Shown: positions 1 to 10,952 of the stretch, piece after piece
Layout: every line of letters begins with the position of its first letter
How positions within the stretch are numbered: position 1 is the first letter of the stretch
Source of the DNA: Rutidosis leptorrhynchoides
Lineage: Eukaryota > Streptophyta > Magnoliopsida > Asterales > Asteraceae
Reading direction: 5' to 3'
NCBI RefSeq assembly: GCF_046630445.1
Contig: NC_092343.1
Coordinates: 138,005,501-138,069,500, forward strand
Length of the DNA: 64,000 nucleotides
Notes under the pieces: generated by a model
What the model saw: only the letters and a program-made list of their open reading frames with translations
The model's database searches: none
What the model was told of the DNA's origin: nothing
Program-made: the position numbers and the translations under genes

Positions 1-2438
1 GGGTTCAATATGGGTTTTTTAAGAAGTTTTGGCATGTTGTTAAAGATGATCTAATGGTAGCCATTCATGACTTCTGGTGCAAAGGTGTTATCAACGAAGG
101 ATGCAACGCGTCATTCATTACTTTGGTACCCAAGAAACAAGATGCTTTGGGCCTCAATGATTACCGACCGATTAGTCTCATCGGAAGCTTCTACAAAATT
201 ATTGCGAAGCTACTTTCGAATAGACTAAGGAAGGTAATACCATCTCTCCTCGGGTTCGAACAAAGTGCTTTCATAAAAATAGGAATATTCTTGATGGGGC
301 GCTAATTGCTAATGAATCTATAAGTTTTTTAAAACATAAACGTGCCAAGAGTTTAATCTTTAAAGTGGACTTCGAGAAAGCATTTGATTGCTTGAGTTGG
401 GATTACCTGTTGGAAGTAATGGAAATAATGGGGTTCGGGTCAAGGTGGAGAGGTTGGATTCGTTCATGTCTTAAGTCGGCTTCCGTTTCGGTCCTTGTTA
501 ATGGGTCACCCACAGGTGAGTTTAAAATGGAGAGAGGGGTTAGACAAGGTGATCCGTTATCACCTTTTCTATTTATCATTGCGGCGGAAGGATTAAATGT
601 TTTGACAAAAAAGGCGGTTCATAGTAAAAAATTCTTGGGTGTGGAAATCGGATCGGATAAAATTCCCATCTCGCATCTTCAATATGCGGATGATACCATC
701 TTCTTTGGTGAGTGGAGTATTTCAAACTTGAGGAACCTTTTTACACTACTTAAATGTTTCGAGCTCACGTCCGGTTTGAAAGTTAACTACCATAAAAGCA
801 ATCTTTTCGGGGTCGGTGTAGGAAAGGTGGAGGTGGAAAGGATGGCTAACATGTTTGGTTGTAACCATGGTACACTCCCGTTCACTTACCTAGGTCTTCC
901 GGTTGGTGGTAGAATGAATAAGTTTGAAAGTTGGAATCCGGTTATCGATAAGTTTGAAAAAAGACTCTCGGAGTGGAAGGCCCGTTCGGTGTCATATGGT
1001 GGACGCTTGACCCTTGTGAAATCGGTGTTGAATAGCCTCCCGTTATACTTCTTCTCGCTCTTCCGTGCCCCGCCATGTGTGGTAAAAAAACTCGAGTGTG
1101 TAAGGCGTAATTTTTTTTTGGGCGGGTCGGGGGATAAATCCAAAATCTCTTGGGTTAAATGGGATAATACTCTTCTACCTTACGAAAAAGGGGGGCTTAA
1201 CTTGGGTTCTTTAAAAAGCAAAAATTTAGCTTTGATCGGTAAGTGGTGGTGGAGGTTCAAATCCGAAACCAACTCCTTATGGGTCAAAGTTATTTCTAGT
1301 ATATATGGGTCTTCGGGTGGACTTTCACAAAAATTTGTTTCTAATGATTTTCCTTATTCTTCGGTGTGGACTAATATTATTAAAGCAGGGTGTTCCTTAG
1401 AAGGTATTGATATTCTTTTCCCCTCTTCTTTCTTTCGAAAGATTGGGGACGGGTTATCAACCTCCTTTTGGAACGACTTGTGGGTTGGGAATGTCATATT
1501 AAAAAACAGGTTCAAGAGGTTGTTCCATCTAGAATGTGATCCGGGTACATCAGTGGGTTCGAGACATCGACAATCAGATACAGGGACATTATTCGTGGGA
1601 AGCTGGGTGAGGAATCCATCAGGTCGAGCATCAAAAGAGCTGGAGGACCTGCGGCTGCTTCTGTCTTCGGTCAAACTCCATCAGGAGGATGCGGATTCAT
1701 GGGCATGGAGTCTAAGTTCCAACGGCATCTTCAAAACAAGTGTGCTTTCAAAATTTATTGACGAGAAAATCCTTCATAAAAGTAACTCCTCTCATATGAA
1801 CACTTTGCGTAACAATCTCACTCCCAAAAAGGTGGAGGTATTTGTGTGGAGGGTTCTAAAAGGGCGGATCCCGGTTCTCGTTGAGCTAGATAAAAGGGGA
1901 GTCGATCTACATTTGGTACGTTGCCCAAATTGTGACAATGATATTGAGAGTGTATGACATTCCCTTTTATCTTGCGAAAGAGTGCGGGATGTTTGGAATA
2001 GAATCTTCTATTGGTGGAACTTGCCAAGGCCTCCAAACTTGAGTTTACCTCTCCTTCTTGGGTAGGGAATAAATGGTGCGGTCTCCTTCAATCGTGTGTG
2101 GCAAGCGGTAATGTGGACTAATGCTTATCTATTGTGGAAATATCGTAACGAAAAAGTCTTCAAAAATAAAGTGTGGAATGCTCCGGTTGCGGTTTGTGAA
2201 ATCCAAGCAAAGAGTTTCGAGTGGGTGTCGAGAAGGTGCAAAGCGACGAATATCGATTGGAATAGTTGGCTACACAATCCTAGCTCCATTGTAATATAGT
2301 CGGTTTTTCATCGTGTAGTTTATATAAGTTGCGGTTTATTTTCTTGTTTCATTATTGTCTATAGTGTTGCCACCTTGGCACCTAATGTGTAATGTTGAGA
2401 ACTAATGTTGTGATCTAATAAAATTTTGTTTTGCCTTT
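1..2438 (+). mobile_element. L1-type LINE, ORF2 3' part (RT and zf-RVT region)
   Basis: This is the downstream part of ORF2 of a plant L1-clade non-LTR retrotransposon; the endonuclease part would lie left of the window. Reverse-transcriptase blocks are visible in order: NDYRPISL and QSAFI (about 150-275), motif A VDFEKAFD (365-388), motif B RQGDPLSPFLF (about 542-575) and motif C with the catalytic YADD at 683-694. A cysteine-bearing zf-RVT-like region (CPNCDND) lies near 1921-1947, and a C-terminal WKYRNEKVF block near 2130-2160. The copy is broken. One base appears to have been lost in the A-run near 275-280, shifting the frame. A TGA at 1955-1957 and a TAG near 2063 interrupt the same frame, which then resumes. 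An AATAAA-like signal at about 2418 precedes the poly-A tail. RT identity is certain; it is not active. Confidence 0.93.
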
Positions 2439-2474
2439 AAAAAAAAAAAAATAAATAAAAAAATAAATAAATAA

Positions 2475-2534
<60 letters not shown>
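2439..2534. repeat. LINE poly-A tail running into (AT)n microsatellite
   Basis: An A-rich tail (A-run, then AAAT/AAATA units) follows the LINE 3' end and passes into a pure (AT)n tract from about 2478 to 2534. This is the usual 3' signature of target-primed reverse transcription followed by microsatellite growth. Confidence 0.9.
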
Positions 2535-2536
<2 letters not shown>

Positions 2537-3820
2537 ATTTAAAAATAAATTATTTGTAACACTAAAAGGTATTTCGAAAAAGTTATATTTATATGTAAAT
2601 TAGTAGCCATTTAGGTTGATTGAAAGAAATTATTTTGAAGGATGATTATTATCAAAGTACACGTAATTTATACATATGTCTGATTTGCTTAAACATGATC
2701 GGTTATGTTTAGCATTTCTTCTATATTATCAACCTTCTTTTTGTTAAATGTTATTTACACTTGTACATATTCTTTTTTATAGATCTCTTTTTTAAAATTT
2801 TATTCTTTAAGATGGTATTTAACGCAATGTTATCGACCAAAAATCATCATCATAACGTCGCTAACATGTCATGACGGTCAAAAATTTTGTTGGAATTATG
2901 TATGGCATCACAGGATTATTATTTGGCGAGATATTGTGGATCAATCAGATTTCAAGGAACACAATATGGACCAATTAGATTAAATAAAGGGGCATCACTC
3001 TCCATCACCACTAGAATCCTTCATTCATCACATTTGTCACATCACCACTATACCTCACAAAAACTGCCATGACACCATCACCACCAAATAAGTTCTAATA
3101 AGTGAAAGAAAAGTCATAATCAACCAACTAGCCAGAAAAGTAAGTGAAAAGGACAAAAATATCTAACTAAATTGCGTAAATTTAAGTAAAAATATGTGAA
3201 CGGAGAAAATCTTATTCGAAAAACCGCCTATTTCAACAGTAAAATATTTTTGTAAGTTACAAACTTTAGATTACCTATGGATAAACTTGACCTCAGTTCT
3301 ATACATCCAACTTTTTTCCAAGATACTCTTTCATCAAAATACACTCATGAGTCATGACCACATAAAATAGATGAAAATGTAGGCTTTCATTTTGCACTCC
3401 AGTATTATTCGGTTTCAATCACTTTCAAATTAGCTTTAACACATCTGATGAGTCATTAAAAGAGTTAAGAGTATTCATGTTGGTTAGTCCATGTAGAAAA
3501 TGAGTCATTACTCATTAGCCAAAATGAGTCATCTGCCAGAACAAGTCAAGTCAACAATGTTGGCACCCTAAAAATACAAACCAAACTAAAGCACAGAGTA
3601 GTTAAAATGTTGAGGGCAAATATAAACCATTAAGTGATACATCTCCATCATATCACATTAACTCATCATGTTTGCTCATTTCAGTTACATTTGTACCCAC
3701 TCCCCCAAACTGTCCTTTCTTGTAATCTACATTAACAACCAAGAAACACAATTGGGAAAGCAAGCAACATCTAGTGAGAAAAAAAAAAACCCATATTCTG
3801 TTATTACCCATATGACATCC
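2535..3820. other. Intergenic, no gene recognised
   Basis: This stretch is AT-rich with no convincing coding potential. The 61-codon frame at 2887-3072 has no family features. The only structured feature is a cluster of TGAGTCAT motifs (3348-3532). The right part, nearest 3950, probably includes the 3' UTR of the LARP6-like gene. Confidence 0.5.
3348..3532. promoter_or_regulatory. Cluster of four TGAGTCAT motifs
   Basis: The 8-mer TGAGTCAT occurs at 3348-3355, 3449-3456, 3501-3508 and 3525-3532. TGAGTCA is the GCN4/bZIP-type core known in plants. The cluster lies downstream of the LARP6-like gene and may be a regulatory island or the remnant of a small inverted-repeat element. Function is not shown. 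Confidence 0.3.
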
Positions 3821-3950
3821 TTACTTTAAAATTACAAACGGTAAAAAAAATAAACTATTATATCCTAATCGCAACACTTGGCACAGATTATTCCATCTCA
3901 TCTCCCCACGTTTGACGATCACATAATTGGTTGTAACTTCAATAAGGTGC

Positions 3951-6900
3951 TTATGATATGCTGATAGGAACAGTGACTGGTTTGCCCCGACCCATTGAGA
4001 ATCCTCTGGTGCCATCTGGCATTCGGGGCCCAGGAGGTTGTTTAGTAATAACAGGGTGCTCGGGGTTAAGGAAATTTGTTGAAGGTGGTGTGCCCACGTG
4101 GGTCCCTCGATTGTTATGGTTGTTATGGTGGTTGTGGTTGTTGAATTGAGGGCGTCCACGTCCCTTGCCCTTGCTACGATTGCGTCCCTTCTTATGTCCT
4201 GCCTCCTTGTCATTTGTATGATCTTCCACCTGCTACAAATAATGACAATCAATGAGTGTTCAACAAATTCTAACAAATTCTAACAAATCAATCAACATCA
4301 ACATATCAGATGATTAGAAAAGGATATGTCTTCTTAATTTTTAAAAAAAAAAAAAAATAAAAAAAAAAAAAATTTGTGAGAAGATATATAGGTAACTTTG
4401 TTTTACTCTTTATATGATCAGTGTTGTTGCAGCTTATGTGTAAAGTTATTATCTAAAGAAATATTGCTTGACCCCTACATAACTAGAAAGCATAATTATC
4501 CAAACATTAAATATAGACTTATGCCTGTTGAAAAGCTTAATTCTGCTTACAAAATCGTAGTTATTACCAAAAAAAAAAAAAAAAAAGGACATCAGACCAC
4601 CTTTAAAAATAACAACCCTTCAAGTTGACTCATCAAAGTCAACCATGGGCTCTTATAGAAAAATTGTGGACACTTGTCAATTTATCATGGATGGGGTATA
4701 TATTCTCTATTAGATATAGTAACAACTATAGCAAGAACAGGTCCAGAAACTCATCCTACATAACTGACCACAGCACATTTTGGATAAAGTAGAATAAGAC
4801 CATTCCTAAAAGCTTTTATACAGATATAACATATATCTCTAAGACAGGTAACATGGAAAATATAACATTCTGGAACCATTAAATCATTTTATAACATAAA
4901 TAAATTATAGAAACTTCTTTCAGACAAGGTTGCAAATCTCGCTAGTCAGGGAGTACTCAGTCGGGACTTTTTAGGGAGTACTTGGCAACTCGGGGTGTAC
5001 TCGGATGTTGACCAACTTCGACTTTAGCCGATTTTGACCATTTTTTATACCAAATGGGAATGCAAAATAATGAATTTCATGGTTACTAGAGAAATAGAGG
5101 AAACTCACAACATGGTCATGTAATTGGACAACAGGTGGTTGTTGGGGGTTATCATCAATGTGTTTCTCATTCAGTTGATGTTGGTCTGATGATGTAGATG
5201 TGTCATCGTCCTTTTGGACACTCTCATCTTCTTGCCCTGCTGCTTTCTTTCCACGTGCTTGAGTGGGTTTTACCTGGGCCTTAAAATAGAAAATTAATTT
5301 CAGCTGTAAAGATATCAAGCTAATATAAACATAATTTCAAAATCAAAACCAATTATTTTATATAAAAAAAATATACTTATAAAACAAAATAACACATAAT
5401 AAATATACTTATAAAACTATTATCATCTAGTCTTAATTGCAAGTCTTGCTTAAAGTGGGTATGAGAAGTAAGCAATTTGCCATTTGTTATCATTAAAAAA
5501 AGAAATATTCTTGAGGTACATACTGGGCGTCTCATTAAACGAACTTTTAAACCATTCCTCCAACTAGCCTCTTTGTTAAGCTCCTGTACCTATGTAAGAC
5601 ATTAGATCATTCAAATTTTAAAGAAAGAACCGATTAAGATGATCATAATCTAAAAAACAATAACGAGTAGTAACACTTACTGCTTTCTCAGCAAGCTCAA
5701 TGGACTCGTATTCCACAAAAGCATGTAGCTGTGCAAAATATTCATATAACACAAATGCCAAGTCAGATATTAATAAAGACAAGACAACAGACATCATTAA
5801 ACAAAATAAAGCAAGGTTGCAAAAATTGCTATTCGGTGAGTACTCAGTCGGGACTTTTCCCGACTTTTTAGGGAGTAACTGGGTAGTAGTCGAATGTTGA
5901 CCAAGTTTGACTTGGACCGATTTGACCGAGTTTTGACCAATTTTCCAAGTAATCCCAAGTTTAGATAGATTTTCCGAGTAATCCCGAGTTTTTATCCGAG
6001 TTTGACTATGTTTGACTGAGTTTGACCAAGTTTGACCGTGTACTCCCCGAGTTGCAAAAATCGAGTACTGAGTAATTCTGACTTCTGCAACACTGCTTAA
6101 AAGTTTATAGAGGATACCTAACATGAACGAGTACTATAATTGTTAAACAAGTGTGACCAAAACATGTAAAAATGTCATTTTTAACAACATAAAAGGCTGA
6201 ATCTCAAACTTGGAAACTGGATTTACCTTGTTACTGAAGAGCATGCCATCCGCCTTCCCTGTTCGTGATGCAGAAGATGGCCCACCATTGGAGGATTGGG
6301 GCTGACAAGTACGAATTGTCTTTACGCTGATCAAGTACAAGTTGAAAAATTAAGGCAGTTATATAATTACAAATAATATATACAAGAGTGTTCAAGAAGT
6401 ATCAAGAGTTTTATATAAAAACTAAGGATATATCTGGTACCTTCCAACAGCCGAGAAAACCTTCATTAGATTCTGATGACAATGGTCATCAGGCAAATTT
6501 TCAGCAATAATTATGCGTGACTGAATAGAAAAAGAAGAACATGTAAACAAAAAAATCCTCAAACTATGTGACTTGTGTACACTAAGGTGTTGTTTGTTTT
6601 TTAAGATGTTTTGGTCTAAAGATCTGCGAAAACCATGTCTGTAAAGAAGATGTGCCCTGAAAGTCTGTATGCTGAATAGTGAAGACTGTTTGATTTTATG
6701 TTTGCAAAGTAACTTAATTATGTCTGCAACACTTAGAAGCATATTTCTAAGTCTGTGAGGTTGCAGACAGAATAAGACATTATTCCATCTTATGTCTTCA
6801 GAAAAACAAACAGTCTGGAGTAAAAAAGGTCTGCAGGCGCGCAGACATAAGACATAATAAGATCTGCCAACTAAAAAACAAACAACACCTAAAACTTTAA

Positions 6901-9266
6901 AGGTCAACATTTAAACTAAAGGTGGCAAAATTCACTAATTTACCAAAAAAATGGATATCATTAGATTATATTTTTCCTTTCGAATGGTTTAAAAACTAGA
7001 TGATTTGGTTGAAAAGTAATTTGAAGTGTATTTAAATGCTTACAAGCTCTTACATCAACGGTTATATTTATAGAAGACTCTGTTAACATGTTAAATCTAC
7101 ACTTTCCATAATCATATTTAATACGGTATTAATCATTTCTAGAAACAGAATAACAGTACATTTAAAGTTCAACCCAGCCAGGCCAGTATCTATAACATTC
7201 AGCGATCTGACCCAAACCCATTTCAACTTGCCCAAACGGCCCATTACACGCACCTGTAGCTCTTCCATGTCTGACTCAGTCAACGGATCTCGACGTTTGA
7301 CCTTCTTCCCATCTTCACTAACAACCTACAGTTGCAGCCACAAAGGTTAACTTTATGGTGAATGGAAAACATAAACTGCTAAAAGAAAATAGAGAAAAAA
7401 AAAATGTATATAAAAAAAAGTTCACCAGCTTTGTAGAATTTCGCAGTATGCTAGCAAGTTGTGCACTACCGCTAACAAGAGCTTTGATCTTCTTGAAAGA
7501 TACGACAACAGATATTGGAACTGAAAATTTATAGAAAAGTTTAAAAAATTATAAAATATACAGAATCTCATAACAGGAAGAAAAAAAAAAATAAGACAAA
7601 TGAGAAACTCATTACATTATTGACATTGGAATACATAAATCTTACCATATCCATTAGGATCTTTATGGATGAATTTCATTAAATGATCAGTAGTGGCCAA
7701 ATTTATATCACTGAAATAATACTCCACCTACAAAAATTAAACCATTAAAATGTCAATCGTGAAAATCAAGAGTACCAATTACCAAATTTTTATTTGATAC
7801 GCGTGTACAATGATTTGGACCAACAATTATACTCTGAGGACTCGCTAAACAATGAATTTGAAAGATGGAACAAGCAAGTTTCGGAATGTAATAATATGTG
7901 ATTGCAACAAATGGCTCTATTAATTCATTATTGGGTTTCCTAAATGTACAAATGCACAAAAATAAGCACACATAATGTATATACATCTAAATTCACAAAA
8001 ATAAGCACACGAAATAATACGAGTATCCACTTCTCTTTTTTAGTGGGGTGGTCTCAACATCAGGGTTCTCGCTGATTAACGAGGTTTAGGGCAAATACCA
8101 ATCTAGCCCGCTAAGCAGCTTAACTACCTACCAAATCTCAGACAACTGAACTCGTCCAAGACACTACTTAAAAAACCTAGTAGCAAAAGACATACTGATG
8201 GCTAACAACCCGAAAAGCCATATTTTTTGGCTTTTTTCTAATGCAGGTTACCGAGAGGTAGTATTGGTAAAGCAAAAGTATCCAGAGAGGAAAGTAAACA
8301 TCAACCCATAAATGCTAAGTTTAGATATTGACAAGTAGGGAAATATACACGAGTCAAGTAATTAAGATGAAATCAATGAAGGGTAAAGAGATACATACTA
8401 AATCCAGTAATGGAGGTTGGAGAACAAAGGCACACCTACATTTCCCCCCAACCGATGCACAAAGATGACATACAATCGATACGTTTCTGATATCATATGT
8501 TTATGTACGAACACCTAAATATAAACTTCTATACAATCACTAGAATTGACGCCTTAAATCATTCATCAACTAAAAGCAGTATATATATCAAGCAGCAAAC
8601 TAATAATATACTAAACAAACATAAACTAATGCTAAAGCATATAATAATATAATAATATAATAATATCATCAGAAAACCAATACTCCGTATATCAAATATA
8701 TATCAGCATATAGAGATAGAGATATAAAACCCTACCTGATTAACAATTTTCTGAGTAGCTTCATCAGTAAGACCATCTTTCAACTCCGGATCTACGTGCC
8801 CTGTCTTCTGCACTTGTACTGCTACATTTTTCGGCTCCAAAAACCCGGTACCACCGCCATTAAACTGACGGTGATGATTATGATGCTGATTATGATGATG
8901 ATATTGAACTGGAACATGATGATGTTGCTGATGATGATGACTATGATGATTCTGCACAGCTACAGGAACAGTCACCGGAACATTTACCCCGATCGGAGGA
9001 TGAAACGGAGAATTAGGAGAAGGATATACATGAATAATCCCCGGAGATGACACCGGCGGCGGCGAAATCACTATCCGCGGCTGCGATAGATCACTGCTGG
9101 AAGTGGTTCTCGGAACAAATTCCGGTGCCTTGGCGTTTAATCGGCTAGATGAAACGTTACGAGTGAGAGAAGGATTTGGAGTAGTAGAATCAGTAGAATT
9201 TGAAGTAATTAGGGTTTCTAGGGTTTGAGATAATGGTGGAGATGTAATTGAAGGTTCCTGAGCCAT
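3951..9266 (-). CDS. LARP6: La-related protein 6, plant LARP6B/6C type
   Basis: This RNA-binding protein has a PAM2 motif for poly(A)-binding protein. Ten exons with GT-AG borders run 9266-8736, 7727-7646, 7520-7426, 7325-7254, 6520-6441, 6326-6227, 5728-5681, 5583-5524, 5279-5109 and 4229-3951 (TAA). They total 505 codons in one open frame. Residues 41-52 (SRLNAKAPEFVP) are the PAM2 motif. A His-rich linker (about 105-135) follows. The La motif spans about 165-250 (KIVNQVEYYFSD, DPNGYVPISVV), and an RRM about 261-352 (RIIIAENLP, LHAFVEYES). A basic GRNRSKGKGRGR segment lies near 425-440, and the conserved C-terminal PPGPRMPDGTRGFSMGRGK follows. The start fits plant context (AATAATGGC). Exons 9 and 10 each have a nearby alternative AG acceptor. 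In Arabidopsis this class binds PABP and 6C acts in pollen; a similar role here is inferred. The gene appears intact. Confidence 0.93.
4926..5041. mobile_element. Partial hAT-like MITE in last LARP6 intron
   Basis: It begins CAAGGTTGCAAAT and shares the GGGAGTACTCAGTCGGGACT-type body and the TTGACC-rich stretch with the longer copy at 5812-6095, but lacks the far end. It lies in the intron between exons 9 and 10. The family call is inferred from the other copy's termini. Confidence 0.5.
5812..6095. mobile_element. hAT-like MITE in LARP6 intron
   Basis: This is a 284-bp insertion in the intron between exons 6 and 7. Its ends are imperfect inverted repeats (CAAGGTTGCA against CAGTGTTGCA read inward), resembling plant hAT non-autonomous elements. 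The body is unusually rich in TTTGACC/TTTGACT repeats, which resemble W-box cores. I could not find a clean 8-bp target duplication, so the superfamily call is tentative. Confidence 0.5.
6586..6889. mobile_element. Tourist-like (PIF/Harbinger) MITE in LARP6 intron
   Basis: This is a 304-bp element in the intron between exons 4 and 5. Its perfect terminal inverted repeats start GGTGTTGTTTGTTTTTTA. They are flanked on both sides by TAA (6583-6585 and 6890-6892), the 3-bp target duplication expected of PIF/Harbinger elements. It encodes nothing. Confidence 0.8.
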
Positions 9267-9358
9267 TATTGGATGTAATAATTGTATAATTTGATATAGA
9301 TATATATGTATGTATGTATAGAATAAGTGTGGGGATCTGCTGATCTGTAATTCGAAAA

Positions 9359-9367
9359 TTAGGGTTT
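9359..9367 (-). promoter_or_regulatory. Telo-box upstream of LARP6 start
   Basis: The motif AAACCCTAA on the minus strand lies 93 bp upstream of the LARP6 ATG, in the probable 5' UTR or proximal promoter. Telo-boxes are known in promoters of plant translation and ribosome genes. A role here is inference. Confidence 0.45.
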
Positions 9368-9589
9368 ATGATTGTTTGTATTGACGAAGATGAAGCAAGA
9401 TCCCCCTCACTCACTAAACTGATTTTGTTGATAGAGACGCATATTAATACACAAAGGCTTTCTACATGCCTCTTTCACAACAATTATGATTCATGTATTT
9501 ATCTTACGACTAAACTAACTTTAATTTTAATTTATTTACATACATACTAATAGTAGCAAACAGTTATGACATACATAATAATAGCAACC

Positions 9590-9755
9590 ATTTATGAATA
9601 GTACTATCCATACGCATCAATCACTTGTGCATCTCGCAACAAACGGTTGTACACCGGTCACTATTCACTTGAAGTTATGAATAGTACTATTCAGACTCAA
9701 CAATCGCTTGTACATTCCGCAACAATGGTTGTACACTGGTCACTAATACTTTTCA
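9590..9755. repeat. Degenerate direct duplication, two ~80-bp copies
   Basis: Two neighbouring copies share the order TTATGAATAGTACTAT, then CACTTGTGCAT or CGCTTGTACAT, then CGCAACAA, GGTTGTACAC and GGTCACTA. The copies differ by scattered substitutions, so the duplication is old. Confidence 0.65.
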
Positions 9756-10089
9756 CGGTACTGTAGCATATTTTTTTATTATTTTTTTTGGAACAATTTT
9801 TTTTCTACTAGACAAAAAATATGAATAGTATAATTAGCAGGAGCAAATATCTACTAGGCAAAAAATATAAATAGTACCGATTGTTTCCTTTATATTTTTC
9901 TCTACCCGTTGTAACAATTTTTTTTATTTTTTCTTTTTTGGTTTCCTTAATATTTTTCTCCACCCGCAGAACCTATATTGTTAATTTAAAATAACATTTA
10001 AATCTTTAAGGAGTTATACCTTTTAGTTCGACTCGAGTTGCGCTTCAACGACATCATCGTTAAACTAAACGCAATAAAATACATTGAAA

Positions 10090-10127
10090 ACCGAACCCCC
10101 CGGCGCGAAGCGACGGTAAACAACTAG
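10090..10127 (+). mobile_element. Helitron-like 3' terminus
   Basis: A GC-rich hairpin-capable segment (GGCGCGAAGCGACGG) is followed by a short AT-rich spacer and CTAG at 10124-10127, then a T. This is the standard 3' end of plant Helitrons. The 5' TC end was not located, so only the terminus is annotated. Confidence 0.45.
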
Positions 10128-10302
10128 TTAGAGTACAAAATACAAAATAAAAATAGAAAGAAAGTTAAAATGATTAAATCATTTGATAGTAAATCAATCA
10201 TAAATTTAGGCTTTTTTCTATATTTGGATTGGCTTTTTTAAATGCTTTCTTAACTTTCCGGAGTTTATTATGTTAAAAGGTAATTTTGATAATGGGAGAT
10301 GA

Positions 10303-10456
10303 TTCTCACACACCATTTTTTGATTCCTATACACTTTTATTTCATAAGTTGACAGTTATATCCCTAGAAAGTTGAACTTTTATTATTATTATAAGTATAA
10401 ATTAAGGGTAGATTAGGTAATTATGTGTACATGGACCAAAATGTAGTGTGTGAGAA
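10303..10456. mobile_element. Small inverted-repeat element (MITE-like)
   Basis: This 154-bp unit is bounded by TTCTCACACAC and its inverse GTGTGTGAGAA, with further imperfect pairing inward (CATTTTTTG against CAAAATGTA). It is flanked by TGA on both sides (10300-10302 and 10457-10459). The superfamily is undetermined. Confidence 0.55.
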
Positions 10457-10952
10457 TGAACTCCATTTAGTAATTAACTTTATTCTCACATTATTTATAT
10501 ATTTTTTCTGTATTTATATCCAATCCAATAAAAGTTTATACGAGCACGTAAAACATGACTTTTAGCATTTTGGAGATAAATACGGTTTATAAAGTCATTA
10601 TTACGTGGATTTAATCCAGTCAGCAACATAGCAATTTGGCTGACGCTTAGAGTCTAAACTAAACTTCATGAAGGTTTTAAATCAATGAAAATTTGATTAT
10701 ACTATTTTCATTTTCACGGCGTCTCACATTTTTTTAATCTACTTATTAGCCTGAGGTTAATTCGGAAACAGTCTCTCTATCAATAGAATATTGAGAGAGA
10801 AAATTTTCTCTACTCTTGGCGTGTTTCACTTTGGGTGGAGAAATAACAACAAAACTCAATCTCGCATATGCAAGGTATGGGGAATGTGAAATGTAGACAA
10901 TCATTCCTCTATCTTTAAATAAAAAGAATTCATTTCTTCACCAGAGTGAAAG

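Larger units (their letters stand above)
9400..10952. other. Intergenic with small repeat debris
   Basis: No gene was recognised. The stretch holds the LARP6 upstream region, a degenerate direct repeat (9590-9755), a Helitron-like 3' terminus ending at 10127 and a small inverted-repeat element at 10303-10456, separated by AT-rich filler. Confidence 0.5.

Noticed and set aside
3958-4283. Plus-strand Val/Trp-rich frames
   Set aside because: They are antisense to the last LARP6 exon.
8796-9050. Met-rich plus-strand frame
   Set aside because: It is antisense to the His-rich repeats of LARP6 exon 1.
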